In this document: piece by piece, positions 50,576 to 60,048 of the stretch
How positions within the stretch are numbered: the stretch's first letter is position 1
Layout: every line of letters begins with the position of its first letter
DNA from: Oceanimonas pelagia
GTDB taxonomy: Bacteria > Pseudomonadota > Gammaproteobacteria > Enterobacterales > Aeromonadaceae
Reading direction: 5' to 3'
Assembly (NCBI RefSeq): GCF_030849025.1
Contig: NZ_CP118224.1
Coordinates: forward strand, 2,340,001 to 2,404,000
Length of the DNA stretch: 64,000 nucleotides
Translations under genes and position numbers: made by a program
The notes under the pieces: generated by a model
Database searches by the model: none
The model's input: the letters and a program-made list of their open reading frames with translations, nothing else
Told to the model about the DNA's origin: nothing

Positions 50576-52462
50576 ATGGCCAGGTCCCGGGTAAAAATGC
50601 GCGACCATGTCGCCGAGTCCTCCTTGCACTGGCGCCGTACCCTGGTGTCCTTTATCGGCATAGTGCTGCTGATGGGGGTGCTGTTCGCCAACCTCTATCA
50701 TCTGCAGGTGAACCAGCACCAGAGCTACCAGACCCGCTCCAACGACAACCGCATCAAGGTGGTGCCCATCGCCCCCACCCGCGGTCTGATTTACGACCGC
50801 AACGGCGTGCTGCTGGCGGAAAACCGGCCCATTTACAGCCTGGAGATCACCCCCGAGAAGGTGGAGGATCTGGACGCCACCGTCGACGGGCTGATTGCCC
50901 TGCTGGATCTGGACCCGGAGCTGAAGGAACGCTTTTTTCATGATGTGCGCCGCAACCGGCGCTTCAATCCGGTGGTGCTGGTCAGCCGGCTGAATGAGGA
51001 TCAGGTAGCCCGTTTCAGCATCAACCAGCACAAGTTTCCCGGCGCCGCCATCGAGGCCTATCTCAAGCGCCATTATCCCTACAAGGACACCCTCACCCAT
51101 GTGCTGGGCTACATGGCCAAGATCAACGACCGGGATCTGGAGCGCCTGCGGGAAGACAACAAACTGGCCAACTACGCCGCCACCCGGGACATCGGCAAGC
51201 TCGGGGTGGAGCGCTATTACGAAGACCTGCTGCACGGCCATGTGGGCTATCAGGAGGTGGAGGTCAACAACCGCGGCCGGGTGATCCGCACCCTCAAGTA
51301 CGAGCCGCCGGTGCCCGGCAGCGATATTTACCTGAACATCGACATTCGGCTGCAGCAGCAGGCCCAGAAGCTGCTGGAAGGCCGCCGCGGCGCCATTGTG
51401 CTGATGACCCCGAAAGACGGCCAGGTGCTGGCCATCATGTCCAATCCCAGCTACGATCCCAACCTGTTTGTGCACGGCATCAGCGGCCCCGACTACAAGG
51501 CGCTGCTGGAAAATCCCGACCGCCCGCTGATCAACCGGGCCAGCCAGGGCATTTACGCCCCCGCCTCCACCGTCAAGCCCATGCTGTCGGTGATGGGGCT
51601 GAACGAGGGCGCCATTACCTCCAGCACCCGCTATTTCGGTGGCCCCTACTTTCAAATTCCCAATACCAAGCGCAAGTTCCGCGACTGGCGGCGCTGGGGG
51701 CACGGCTGGATGGACGTTTACCGGGCCATCGAGATCTCCGCCGACACCTTTTTCTACGATCTCGCCTACCGGGTGGGCATCGACACCATCAACGACTACA
51801 TGAGCCGCTTTGGCTTTGGCCAGCCCTCGGGCATCGACCTGCATGAGGAAGCCACCGGCATCATGCCTTCACGGGACTGGAAACAACGCCGCCACAAGCA
51901 GCCCTGGTACCAGGGCGACACCATCTCGGTGGGCATCGGCCAGGGATACTGGACCGCCACCCCGCTGCAACTGGCCCGGGCCACTTCCATCATGGTGGAT
52001 CACGGCGACACCGTGCACCCGCGCCTGCTTAACGGCATCGTGATCGACGGCAACAAGGTGAGTATGCCCATCAGCCATGGCGACCCCATCGTACTCAAGC
52101 AGGACAACTACTGGAAGGTCGGCCTCACCGGCATGTGGCGGGTGGTCAACGGCAGCGAGGGCACGGCGCGCAAGGCCTTTGTCGGCACCCCCTATGTGGC
52201 CGGCGGCAAATCGGGCACCGCCCAGGTATTCAGCCTGGCGGAAAACCAGCAGTACGATCACCAGAGCCTGCGCGAGCACCTGCGCGACAACGCCCTGTTC
52301 GTGGCCTTTGCCCCCTTTGAAAACCCCGAGGCGGTGGTGTCGGTGGTGCTGGAAAACGCCGGCGGCGGCAGCTCCCATGCCGCCCCCATTGCCCGCGCCA
52401 TGCTGGATGCCTACCTGGCGCCCGAGTCCCTGTCCAACGAGGAAGTCATCGCCCATGAATAA
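50576..52462 (+). CDS. mrdA: Penicillin-binding protein 2 (elongasome transpeptidase)
   Basis: Class B PBP that cross-links peptidoglycan during rod elongation. 628 residues: one N-terminal membrane anchor (about 22-45), a pedestal domain, then the transpeptidase domain with S331-T-V-K334 (catalytic serine), SADTFFY as the SxN-type motif and KSGT starting at K545. It overlaps mrdB by eight bases; PBP2 and RodA form one polymerase-transpeptidase complex. Confidence 0.97.
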   Translation: MARSRVKMRDHVAESSLHWRRTLVSFIGIVLLMGVLFANLYHLQVNQHQSYQTRSNDNRIKVVPIAPTRGLIYDRNGVLLAENRPIYSLEITPEKVEDLDATVDGLIALLDLDPELKERFFHDVRRNRRFNPVVLVSRLNEDQVARFSINQHKFPGAAIEAYLKRHYPYKDTLTHVLGYMAKINDRDLERLREDNKLANYAATRDIGKLGVERYYEDLLHGHVGYQEVEVNNRGRVIRTLKYEPPVPGSDIYLNIDIRLQQQAQKLLEGRRGAIVLMTPKDGQVLAIMSNPSYDPNLFVHGISGPDYKALLENPDRPLINRASQGIYAPASTVKPMLSVMGLNEGAITSSTRYFGGPYFQIPNTKRKFRDWRRWGHGWMDVYRAIEISADTFFYDLAYRVGIDTINDYMSRFGFGQPSGIDLHEEATGIMPSRDWKQRRHKQPWYQGDTISVGIGQGYWTATPLQLARATSIMVDHGDTVHPRLLNGIVIDGNKVSMPISHGDPIVLKQDNYWKVGLTGMWRVVNGSEGTARKAFVGTPYVAGGKSGTAQVFSLAENQQYDHQSLREHLRDNALFVAFAPFENPEAVVSVVLENAGGGSSHAAPIARAMLDAYLAPESLSNEEVIAHE

Positions 52463-53555
52463 GCATCGTCGTTCCCTGGGAGAACGTCTGCACCTGGACT
52501 GGCCGCTGCTGGCGGGCCTGCTGCTGCTGCTGAGTGCCAGCATGGTGATCCTCTATTCCGCCACCGGCGAAGATCTGCAGGCGGTCACCCGCCAGGGCAT
52601 GCGCATCGGCCTGTCGCTCACCGTGATGGTGGTGCTGGCCCAGCTGTCGCCGGGCTTTTACGCCCGCTGGGCACCGCCGGTATTCATTGTTGGCGTGATA
52701 CTGCTGGTGCTGGTGCTGCTGGTGGGAGACATCGGCAAGGGCGCCCAGCGCTGGCTGGAAATCGGCAGCTTTCGTTTTCAGCCTTCCGAGGCGCTCAAAC
52801 TGGCCATGCCCATTACCATTGCCGCCTATATCAGCCGCTATCCGCTGCCCCCCGGCCTGCTGCACGTGGCCATTGCCTTTGCGCTGGTGCTGGTGCCCAC
52901 CCTGCTGATCGCCAAGCAGCCGGATCTGGGCACCTCTGTGCTGGTGGCGGCATCGGGGTTGTTCGTGATTTTTCTCGCCGGCCTGCCCTGGCGGCTGATT
53001 CTGCTGGCGCTGGCCGGCCTGGCCGCCTTTCTGCCGGCGCTCTGGTACTTTCTGATGCACGACTACCAGAAGCGACGGGTGCTGACCCTGCTCAACCCGG
53101 AAAGTGATCCCCTGGGCGCCGGCTATCATATCATTCAGTCCAAGATCGCCATCGGCTCCGGCGGCCTGTGGGGCAAGGGCTGGCTGCACGGCACCCAGTC
53201 CCAGCTGGAATTTCTGCCCGAGCGCCATACCGATTTCATCTTCGCGGTGCTGGCCGAGGAATTCGGCCTGGTGGGGGTCAGCCTGCTGATGCTGATGTAC
53301 CTGTTTATCATCGGCCGCGGCCTGCAGATCTCGGTGCAGGCTCAAGGCGCCTTTCCGCGGCTGCTGGCCGGCGCCCTGACCCTGACCTTTTTCGTCTATG
53401 TGTTCGTCAACATCGGCATGGTCAGCGGCCTGCTGCCGGTGGTGGGGGTGCCGCTGCCGTTAATCAGCTTTGGCGGCACCTCCATGGTGACACTGATGGC
53501 CGGATTTGGCATTCTCATGTCCGTTCATACTCACAAACGCCTGTTGGCGAAATAA
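52455..53555 (+). CDS. mrdB: RodA, SEDS peptidoglycan glycosyltransferase
   Basis: Polytopic inner-membrane glycan polymerase partnering PBP2. 366 residues with about ten hydrophobic segments. SEDS signatures: [59 protein letters not shown] (containing the catalytic Asp) and the C-terminal [13 protein letters not shown]. The start overlaps the end of mrdA. Confidence 0.97.
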   Translation: MNKHRRSLGERLHLDWPLLAGLLLLLSASMVILYSATGEDLQAVTRQGMRIGLSLTVMVVLAQLSPGFYARWAPPVFIVGVILLVLVLLVGDIGKGAQRWLEIGSFRFQPSEALKLAMPITIAAYISRYPLPPGLLHVAIAFALVLVPTLLIAKQPDLGTSVLVAASGLFVIFLAGLPWRLILLALAGLAAFLPALWYFLMHDYQKRRVLTLLNPESDPLGAGYHIIQSKIAIGSGGLWGKGWLHGTQSQLEFLPERHTDFIFAVLAEEFGLVGVSLLMLMYLFIIGRGLQISVQAQGAFPRLLAGALTLTFFVYVFVNIGMVSGLLPVVGVPLPLISFGGTSMVTLMAGFGILMSVHTHKRLLAK

Positions 53556-53573
53556 CAAACAAGGAACCCATTA

Positions 53574-54545
53574 ATGCGCCTCGCCCTTCTTTCAGCGGCA
53601 GTGTGGTTATCAATGTCGGCCTCGGCGGCACCGACCGTGGCGGAGCAACAGCAATGGCTCGACGAGCTGGCCGGCAAGTTCGAGCTGTCCCAGGAGGCGC
53701 TGAACGCAGCCCTGGCCCAGGCGCAGTACCAGCAGCCGATCATCGACGCCATGACCCGGCCCGCCGAGGCCAAGCCCTGGCACCAGTACCGGCCCATCTT
53801 CCTCACCGACAAGCGCATTGAACAGGGCGCCGCCTTCTGGCAACAGCATACCGACCTGCTGGCCCGGGCCGAGCAGGAGTTTCAGGTACCGGCCCAGATC
53901 ATTACCGCCATTATCGGGGTGGAAACCTTCTATGGCGCTCACATGGGCTCTTACCGGGTACTCGACGCCCTCTATACCCTCGGCTTTCACTACCCGCCCA
54001 GAGGGGCCTTTTTCCGCTCCGAGCTGGGCCACTACCTGAAGCTGGCCGAGCAGCAGGAGTGGCGGCTTGAAGAACAAAAGGGCTCCTACGCCGGCGCCAT
54101 GGGCATGGGCCAGTTCATTTCCTCCAGCTACCGCCACTACGCGGTGGATTTCAACCAGGACGGCCACACCAACCTGTTTGACGCCACCGATGCCATCGGC
54201 AGCGTGGCCAACTACTTTCATGCGCACAAGTGGCAGCCGGACGAGCCCGTGGCCCACCGGGCACAGGTTGCCGACGAGCAGGCCGCCGAGGCGCTGCTGT
54301 CCACCGCCCTGGAGCTCGACCACAGCTGGGCCGAGCTGACCGCCGCCGGGGTGAGCACCGAGCATGAACTGGCCCCGGATACCCCGGTCAAGCTGCTGAA
54401 GCTGGACGGCGCCGAAGGCCCGGAATACTGGGTGGTGCGCCACAACTTTTACGTGATCACCCGTTACAACCGCAGCCCGCTCTATGCCATGGCGGTGTAC
54501 CAACTGAGTGAAGCAATCAGGCAGGCCCATGAACAACAACGTTAA
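53574..54545 (+). CDS. mltB: Lytic murein transglycosylase B (MltB family)
   Basis: Cleaves glycan strands to 1,6-anhydro ends. 323 residues with a cleavable Sec signal (about 1-18, ending SASAA) and no lipobox cysteine, so it is predicted to be soluble in the periplasm, unlike E. coli MltB. The catalytic glutamate is E117 in IGVETFYGAHMG. AGAMGMGQFISSSYRHYAVDFNQDG and the C-terminal HNFYVITRYNRSPLYAMAVYQL are family blocks. It overlaps rlpA by 17 bases. Confidence 0.95.
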   Translation: MRLALLSAAVWLSMSASAAPTVAEQQQWLDELAGKFELSQEALNAALAQAQYQQPIIDAMTRPAEAKPWHQYRPIFLTDKRIEQGAAFWQQHTDLLARAEQEFQVPAQIITAIIGVETFYGAHMGSYRVLDALYTLGFHYPPRGAFFRSELGHYLKLAEQQEWRLEEQKGSYAGAMGMGQFISSSYRHYAVDFNQDGHTNLFDATDAIGSVANYFHAHKWQPDEPVAHRAQVADEQAAEALLSTALELDHSWAELTAAGVSTEHELAPDTPVKLLKLDGAEGPEYWVVRHNFYVITRYNRSPLYAMAVYQLSEAIRQAHEQQR

Positions 54546-55350
54546 ACGCCTCTTGCCCCTGGCGGCCCTGCTGCTGGCCGCCTGCAGCAGCCAGCCCGGT
54601 GAGCCGGTCAAGAAGGATGACAGCTACGATCGGGAAACCGCCGGTGGCCGTTATGCCCTGCGCAAGGACATGGCCCCGGGGGAAATGCCCGACATGTCCC
54701 ACGTCAAGGACGCGGTGCCCCGCTTTGAACCCTACAGCCGCCAGGGCAACAAGGACTACAACGTCTGGGGCCAGGACTATGAAGTGTGGCGCGATGTGCA
54801 GAACTACAAGGACGAGGGCATGGCCTCCTGGTATGGCGCCAAGTTCCACGGTTACCACACCTCCAACGGCGAGGTGTACGACATGTTCACCATGACCGCG
54901 GCTCACAAGAACCTGCCGCTGCCGTCCTTTGTGCGGGTCACCAACACCGAGAACGGCAAGCAGGTGGTGGTACGGGTCAATGATCGCGGCCCCTTCCACG
55001 ACGGCCGCATTATCGACCTTTCCTACGCCGCCGCCTGGAAGCTGGGCATGCTCGGCAAGGGCACGGCGCCGGTAAAGGTGGAGCTGATCAAGGTGGCTCC
55101 CAACAAGGAAGACGTGCGTCTGGCCAACCAGGGGCCGGGCCGGCACATTCAGCTGCTGGCCACCCGCTCCGGAGACAAGGCCAGGGAGCTTGCCGCCCGC
55201 CTGAGCAGGGAGTATGGTTTCCCGGCCCGGGTGGAGCACCAGTCGGACTGGTACAAGCTGCAGATGGGGCCCATTCCGGCAACCCAGACGGACGACCTTC
55301 TGGCCCGGCTGATCGCCGAAGGCTACAAGCAGGCATATTTCCTGAAGTGA
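54529..55350 (+). CDS. rlpA: Septal ring lytic transglycosylase RlpA (DPBB and SPOR domains)
   Basis: Outer-membrane lipoprotein. 273 residues, lipobox LAAC with C19. The double-psi beta-barrel (about 95-185) has MASWYGAKFHGYHTSNGEVY, FVRVTNTENGKQVVVRVNDR and the Asp-bearing GPFHDGRIIDLSYAAA. A C-terminal SPOR domain (about 200-273: IQLLATRSGDKARELAARLS) targets denuded septal glycan. The ATG at 54529 is inside mltB, indicating coupling; a GTG-like earlier frame start is not needed. Confidence 0.94.
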   Translation: MNNNVKRLLPLAALLLAACSSQPGEPVKKDDSYDRETAGGRYALRKDMAPGEMPDMSHVKDAVPRFEPYSRQGNKDYNVWGQDYEVWRDVQNYKDEGMASWYGAKFHGYHTSNGEVYDMFTMTAAHKNLPLPSFVRVTNTENGKQVVVRVNDRGPFHDGRIIDLSYAAAWKLGMLGKGTAPVKVELIKVAPNKEDVRLANQGPGRHIQLLATRSGDKARELAARLSREYGFPARVEHQSDWYKLQMGPIPATQTDDLLARLIAEGYKQAYFLK

Positions 55351-55421
55351 ACGGATTTCAATGTATTTTTAACGGCACACCGCTGCCCATTCATTTTTCA
55401 AACAAGGGTCTGACTCACCTT

Positions 55422-56594
55422 ATGCGTACGGTTAACACTCTTTCTACTTTCGCCATCGCCGGCCTGGTGTCCTTTGCCGCTCAGGCGCAAACCTCGGTGT
55501 CCATGATCCCCGAGCCGCCGGCCATTGCCGCCAAATCCTACGTGCTGATGGACTACGCCAGCGGCCAGGTGCTGGTGGCCGAAAACGCCGATCAGAAACT
55601 GCCGCCGGCCAGCCTCACCAAGATGATGACCTCCTACATCCTTGGCCAGGCCCTGGAGGAAGGCAAGGTCAAGCGCGAGGATATGGTCACCATCAGCGAA
55701 GCCGCCTGGGCCCAGAATTTTCCCGGCTCCTCGGTGATGTTCCTGGAAGTGGGCAAGCAGGTCAGCATTGACGATCTCAACCGCGGCATCATCATTCAGT
55801 CGGGCAACGACGCCACCGTGGCGGTGGCCGAGCACCTGGCCGGCAGCGTCAACTCCTTTGCCGATCTGATGAACTCCTGGGCCGCGCGACTGGGCATGCA
55901 CAACAGCCACTTCGTGACGCCCCACGGCCTGCACAGCGAAGACATGTACACCACCGCCTACGACATGGCGCTGCTGGGCCAGGCGCTGATCCGTGACGTG
56001 CCGGAAGAGTACGCCATCTACGCCGAGAAATCGTTCACTTTTAACGGCATCACCCAGCACAACCGCAACTCCCTGCTGTGGGATCAGTCCCTGAACGTGG
56101 ACGGCATCAAGACCGGCCACGTCGAAGCCGTGGGCTACAACCTGGTGTCTTCCGCCACCAAGGACGACATGCGCCTGATCGCCGTGGTCATGGGGGCAGC
56201 CAACGAGCGCGCCCGGGCGGCGGAAAGCAAGAAGCTGCTGACCTACGGTTTCCGCTTCTACCAAACCCTGACCCCCTACCAGGCGGGCAGCAAGCTGGTG
56301 GATCAGCAGATCTGGATGGGCGACAAGGACACCGTGGCCCTGGGCGTCGACAAGGCGGTGGCAGTCACCATTCCCCGCGGCCAGGCCCAGAACCTGCAGG
56401 CCGACTTCACCCTGGATCAGGCCCTGAAGGCGCCGCTGGCCAAGGGGGAGCAGGTGGGCACCCTGCATCTCAAGCTGGGTGACAAGGAGGTGGCCACCGT
56501 GCCCCTGGTGGCACTGGAAGACATTGAACAGGGTGGCCTGTTCAGCCGGTTGATCGACTACCTCACCCTGCTGATTCAAGGGTTGTTCAACTGA
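55422..56594 (+). CDS. dacA: D-alanyl-D-alanine carboxypeptidase (PBP5 family)
   Basis: Trims the terminal D-Ala of peptidoglycan pentapeptides. 390 residues from the ATG at 55422, giving a proper signal peptide ending AAQA (about residue 22). A longer frame from a GTG overlapping rlpA would hide it. SxxK is S64-L-T-K67, SGN begins at S127 and KTG at K230. The C-terminal amphipathic helix (SRLIDYLTLLIQGLFN) anchors it to the inner membrane. Followed by a terminator. Confidence 0.96.
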   Translation: MRTVNTLSTFAIAGLVSFAAQAQTSVSMIPEPPAIAAKSYVLMDYASGQVLVAENADQKLPPASLTKMMTSYILGQALEEGKVKREDMVTISEAAWAQNFPGSSVMFLEVGKQVSIDDLNRGIIIQSGNDATVAVAEHLAGSVNSFADLMNSWAARLGMHNSHFVTPHGLHSEDMYTTAYDMALLGQALIRDVPEEYAIYAEKSFTFNGITQHNRNSLLWDQSLNVDGIKTGHVEAVGYNLVSSATKDDMRLIAVVMGAANERARAAESKKLLTYGFRFYQTLTPYQAGSKLVDQQIWMGDKDTVALGVDKAVAVTIPRGQAQNLQADFTLDQALKAPLAKGEQVGTLHLKLGDKEVATVPLVALEDIEQGGLFSRLIDYLTLLIQGLFN

Positions 56595-56601
56595 TATCCG
56601 C

Positions 56602-56630
56602 ACGGGGCCAATCTTCATTTGGCCCCGTTT
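56602..56630 (+). terminator. Intrinsic terminator after dacA
   Basis: ACGGGGCCAA-ATCTTCAT-TTGGCCCCGTTT: a 10-base-pair stem, short T-tail, closing the leuS-dacA run. Confidence 0.88.
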
Positions 56631-56761
56631 GCTGTTCAGCGCCCTCAAAAGCCCCTGCAAGTTGTCGGTTTCGAATTAGCCGCATTTATGATAAAAATGC
56701 GCCAAGGGTGATGGAAATTACCTCCATTCCCAATTGAATACTGCCGTTTTCAAAGGTTGCC

Positions 56762-57025
56762 ATGAATACCAAATTTGATGAGTTGCTCGAGTTTCCCTGC
56801 CGTTTTCCGTTCAAGGTGCTGGGCCTGGCCGATGCGCGCCTGCCCGACCTGGTGGTGGAAGTACTGCAGCAACACGCCCCCGGTGACTACAGCCCCCAGG
56901 TTCGCCCCAGCAGCAAGGGCAACTACCACTCTGTGAGCGTGCATGTCATGGTGCAGAGCAAGGAGCATGTCGAGCTGCTGTATCGCGAGCTCGGCAAGAT
57001 CGAACTGGTCAAGTACGTGCTCTGA
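56762..57025 (+). CDS. ybeD: DUF493 family protein YbeD
   Basis: An 87-residue protein equal in length to E. coli YbeD, with [17 protein letters not shown] and the C-terminal [16 protein letters not shown] small ACT-like ferredoxin fold is known for the family; suggested to regulate lipoate synthesis because it always precedes lipB. It lies nine bases before lipB. Confidence 0.95.
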   Translation: MNTKFDELLEFPCRFPFKVLGLADARLPDLVVEVLQQHAPGDYSPQVRPSSKGNYHSVSVHVMVQSKEHVELLYRELGKIELVKYVL

Positions 57026-57034
57026 GGGCCATTC

Positions 57035-57688
57035 ATGCAGCAGGACAAACTCACCATCAGGCACTGGGGCCTCTCGTCCTACGAACACGTCTGGCACACC
57101 ATGCAGGCCTTCACCGATCGGCGAGATCAAGACACCGGTGATGAGTTCTGGCTGGTGGAGCACCTGCCGGTGTTCACTCAGGGCCAGGCCGGCAAGGCCG
57201 AGCACGTGCTCAACGCCGGCGACATTCCGGTGGTGCAGGCCGACCGCGGTGGCCAGGTGACCTATCATGGCCCCGGCCAGCTGGTGCTGTATCTGCTGCT
57301 TGACGTGCGCCGCAAAAAACTCGGCGTGCGTAACCTGGTCACCGCCATGGAGGACTCCATTATCGGTTTGCTGGGTGAATACCATATCGAGGCCTATGCC
57401 AAGCCCGATGCCCCCGGGGTGTATGTGGCCGACAGCAAGATCGCCTCGCTTGGCCTGCGGGTGCGCCGGGGCTGCTCCTTTCATGGCCTGGCCCTGAATG
57501 TAAACATGGATCTGAGCCCGTTTCTGCGCATCAACCCCTGCGGCTATGCCGGCATGGCCATGACCCAGTGCAGCACCCTGGGCGGCCCCCAGACCCTCGA
57601 TGAAGCCCAGTCCCGCCTGGTGCCCCTGCTGGCGAACCGGCTTGGCTATCAACATCTCTTCTACACCACAGAGAAAGTGAAATTATGA
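57035..57688 (+). CDS. lipB: Octanoyl-ACP:protein N-octanoyltransferase LipB
   Basis: Transfers octanoate from ACP to lipoyl domains. 217 residues. Acyl-carrying C179 (MTQCSTLGG) and K135 ([11 protein letters not shown]) are the catalytic pair. [16 protein letters not shown] is the signature. Overlaps lipA by four bases. Confidence 0.96.
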   Translation: MQQDKLTIRHWGLSSYEHVWHTMQAFTDRRDQDTGDEFWLVEHLPVFTQGQAGKAEHVLNAGDIPVVQADRGGQVTYHGPGQLVLYLLLDVRRKKLGVRNLVTAMEDSIIGLLGEYHIEAYAKPDAPGVYVADSKIASLGLRVRRGCSFHGLALNVNMDLSPFLRINPCGYAGMAMTQCSTLGGPQTLDEAQSRLVPLLANRLGYQHLFYTTEKVKL

Positions 57689-58650
57689 GCAAACCCGTAC
57701 GCGTCGAACCCGGCGTAAAACTGCGCGACGCCGACAAGATGGCCCTGATCCCGGTCAAACACCTGCCCGACCAGGAAGAGGAGGTGCTGCGCAAGCCGGA
57801 GTGGATGAAGATCAAGCTTCCTCCCAGCAACCAGCGCATACAGGGCCTCAAGAACATCATGCGCGAGAACAAGCTGCACTCGGTGTGCGAGGAGGCGTCC
57901 TGCCCCAACCTGGCCGAGTGTTTCAACCACGGCACCGCCACCTTCATGATCCTGGGCGCCATCTGTACACGCCGCTGTCCCTTCTGCGACGTGGCCCACG
58001 GCCGCCCGCTGCCGGTGGACCCGGAAGAGCCCGCCAAGCTGGCCAAGACCATCAAGGAACTGGGCCTCAAGTACGTGGTGATCACCTCGGTGGACCGGGA
58101 CGATCTGCGCGACGGCGGGGCCCAGCACTTCGCCGACTGCATTCGCGCCATTCGCGAGCAGAGCCCGAACACCAAAATCGAAATTCTGACCCCGGACTTC
58201 CGTGGCCGCATGGACACCGCCCTGGAGATCCTCAAGGACACCCCGCCGGACGTGTTCAACCACAACCTGGAAACCGCCCCGCGCCTGTATCGCATGGCCC
58301 GCCCCGGCGCCGACTACAAGTGGTCGCTGGAGCTGCTGCGCCGGTTCAAGGAAATGCACCCCCAGGTGGCCACCAAGTCCGGCCTGATGATGGGACTGGG
58401 TGAAACCAACGAGGAAATCGTGGAAGTGCTCAAGGATCTGCGCGAGCACAATGTCACCATGCTGACCCTGGGTCAGTACCTGCAGCCCAGTCGTCACCAC
58501 CTGCCGGTGAAGCGCTATGTGCCGCCCGCCGAGTTCGACGAGCTGAAGGAGGTGGCCGAAAGCATCGGCTTTACCCACGCCGCCTGTGGTCCCTTCGTGC
58601 GCTCGTCCTACCACGCCGATCTGCAGGCCCAGGGTGTGGAAGTGAAATAA
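57685..58650 (+). CDS. lipA: Lipoyl synthase LipA
   Basis: Radical-SAM enzyme inserting two sulfurs into the octanoyl group. 321 residues. The auxiliary cluster cysteines are C68, C73 and C79 ([12 protein letters not shown]) and the radical-SAM triad C94, C98 and C101 (CTRRCPFC), the same positions as in E. coli. [17 protein letters not shown] lies near the C terminus. Terminator about 55 bases on, then an IS element. Confidence 0.97.
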   Translation: MSKPVRVEPGVKLRDADKMALIPVKHLPDQEEEVLRKPEWMKIKLPPSNQRIQGLKNIMRENKLHSVCEEASCPNLAECFNHGTATFMILGAICTRRCPFCDVAHGRPLPVDPEEPAKLAKTIKELGLKYVVITSVDRDDLRDGGAQHFADCIRAIREQSPNTKIEILTPDFRGRMDTALEILKDTPPDVFNHNLETAPRLYRMARPGADYKWSLELLRRFKEMHPQVATKSGLMMGLGETNEEIVEVLKDLREHNVTMLTLGQYLQPSRHHLPVKRYVPPAEFDELKEVAESIGFTHAACGPFVRSSYHADLQAQGVEVK

Positions 58651-58656
58651 CCCCGT

Positions 58657-58696
58657 GAAAGGTAAGACGTAGAGACGTTAGACGAAAATTCACGTC
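58657..58696. repeat. TAAGACGT-type repeat arm after lipA
   Basis: GTGAAAGGTAAGACGTAGAG followed by ACGTTAGACG. A matching pyrimidine-rich arm (CCCCTCACCTCTTACTTCTT, then ACGTCAAACG) lies at 60018-60047 beyond the IS element, so the inserted IS sits between the two arms. Related to the repeats at 47495 and 62391. Confidence 0.55.
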
Positions 58697-58704
58697 AACC
58701 AGCA

Positions 58705-58736
58705 TCAAAAAAGGAGCCTTGCGGCTCCTTTTTGTT
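58705..58736 (+). terminator. Intrinsic terminator of ybeD-lipBA
   Basis: AAAAAAGGAGCC-TTGC-GGCTCCTTTTT: a strong stem with A and T flanks. Confidence 0.92.
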
Positions 58737-58799
58737 GTTCAGATCAGAGGCTGGACTGGCCCGAGAAAAGTAGACACCTTCATTAGATGAGAAGGTGTT

Positions 58800-59117
58800 A
58801 TGAAATACAAACCCCACCGTCGCTTTAGCGATGCATTCAAACGTGAGGCCGTCGAGGCCTCGCTCTCCACCACAGAGACACAAGCTCAGCTTGCTGGCAG
58901 ACTTGGGATCCATCCTAACCAATTGAGTCGCTGGCGTAGAGAGTGGAGCATGACCAAGAAATCATCCGACAAAGCCGTTGAAAACACCGGACCAGAAAAA
59001 AGCCTGCAGGAGCTGGAGCGCGAGGTAGCTCGGCTGAAGAAGCAGCTTGAGCGGAAAGAGCTGGAGAACGAAATCCTAAAAAAGGCGCAAGAGTACTTCG
59101 CCAAGCACGGCAAGTAA
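58800..59117 (+). CDS. IS3-family transposase OrfA
   Basis: A 105-residue DNA-binding subunit. The N-terminal helix-turn-helix (FSDAFKREAVEASLSTTETQ, then LAGRLGIHPNQLSRWRREW) is followed by a leucine-zipper-like helix (LQELEREVARLKKQLERKEL). Alone it usually acts as a regulator; after -1 frameshifting at 59078-59084 it is fused to OrfB. Confidence 0.94.
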   Translation: MKYKPHRRFSDAFKREAVEASLSTTETQAQLAGRLGIHPNQLSRWRREWSMTKKSSDKAVENTGPEKSLQELEREVARLKKQLERKELENEILKKAQEYFAKHGK

Positions 59118-59167
59118 GGTTTGCCTTTATCGAGGCCCACCGAAGTCAACGCTGGCGGGTCTCGATA

Positions 59168-59977
59168 ATGTGTGAAGTACTCGACGTGTCACGAGCGGGA
59201 TATTATCGCTGGCGAACACGTCAACACTCTCCGGGGGCGCGTGCCATCGAGCGACGGACGCTGAACACCTTCCTGCTCGAGCGAGCCAGGCAACTGAAGA
59301 ATGTGCCGGGTTATCGCAAGCTGTGGCTGGAAGCACGGGATGCCGGGTTCTGCTGCGGCAAGAACCAGGTTCAGCGCTTGCTGAGAGACGCTGGTTATCG
59401 TTCATGCACGGCTCCTAAAGCAGGATATCAAAAGCCAACATCGTCCTTGCCTGTGTTACCGAATCTGTTGAATCGCCAGTTCTCGGTGGGTTCAGCGAAC
59501 CGAGTTTGGGTATCAGATATCACCCAAATCCGGTGCAGTGAAGGCTGGCTCTACATCGCAGCAGTCCTAGACCTGGGCACACGCCGCGTGGTGGGCCGAG
59601 CCATGGGTGCCATCAATAGCGCCCAACTGGTGCTGGAGGCCCTTGAGCAGGCATGGCAACATCAGCGGCCAGATGGGAAACAGCTGTTGTTCCACTCGGA
59701 CCAAGGGAGTCAGTATCGCAACGGAGAGGTGATGAGATGGCTGAATACACGGGGAATCACCATCAGCATGTCACGCCGAGGTAACTGCTGGGATAACGCC
59801 TGTTCGGAAAGCTTCTTCGCGCTACTCAAGAAGGAGTGGACTCGCCCTCTGGGCGTGCTCGGAAGAGACGAAATGGCAGATGAAGTCCGGTATTATACAG
59901 ACGAGTATTACCCGAAAGTGCGGCGCCACATGGCGCTGGGAGGGATGACTCCCGATGCCTACGCAGCTGCCGCTTAA
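59168..59977 (+). CDS. IS3-family transposase OrfB (DDE catalytic domain)
   Basis: 269 residues from the first ATG; in the frameshifted product the frame extends upstream through FIEAHRSQRWRVSI with no stop. The HTH_21 segment MCEVLDVSRAGYYRWR is followed by the integrase core: D117 (WVSDITQIR), D178 (HSDQGSQY) and E214 (ACSESFFALLKKE), with the D-D(35)E spacing expected for IS3. Complete and apparently functional. Confidence 0.95.
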   Translation: MCEVLDVSRAGYYRWRTRQHSPGARAIERRTLNTFLLERARQLKNVPGYRKLWLEARDAGFCCGKNQVQRLLRDAGYRSCTAPKAGYQKPTSSLPVLPNLLNRQFSVGSANRVWVSDITQIRCSEGWLYIAAVLDLGTRRVVGRAMGAINSAQLVLEALEQAWQHQRPDGKQLLFHSDQGSQYRNGEVMRWLNTRGITISMSRRGNCWDNACSESFFALLKKEWTRPLGVLGRDEMADEVRYYTDEYYPKVRRHMALGGMTPDAYAAAA

Positions 59978-60048
59978 CTTAAGTGTCTACTTTATCGGGG
60001 GCACTCCAGGCAGTTCGCCCCTCACCTCTTACTTCTTACGTCAAACGT

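Larger units (their letters stand above)
58752..60008 (+). mobile_element. Complete IS3-family insertion sequence (1257 bp)
   Basis: Terminal inverted repeats TGGACTGGCCCGAGAAAAGT... and its counterpart TGGAGTGCCCCCGATAAAGT... match at 20 of 26 positions and end TG...CA. GGC is found on both outer flanks (58749-58751 and 60009-60011), a probable 3-base target duplication. Two overlapping-phase frames encode OrfA and OrfB, with an A-AAA-AAG slippery heptamer at 59078-59084 for -1 frameshifting. Both frames are intact, so the element may be active. It lies downstream of lipA's terminator and disrupts no gene. Confidence 0.93.
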
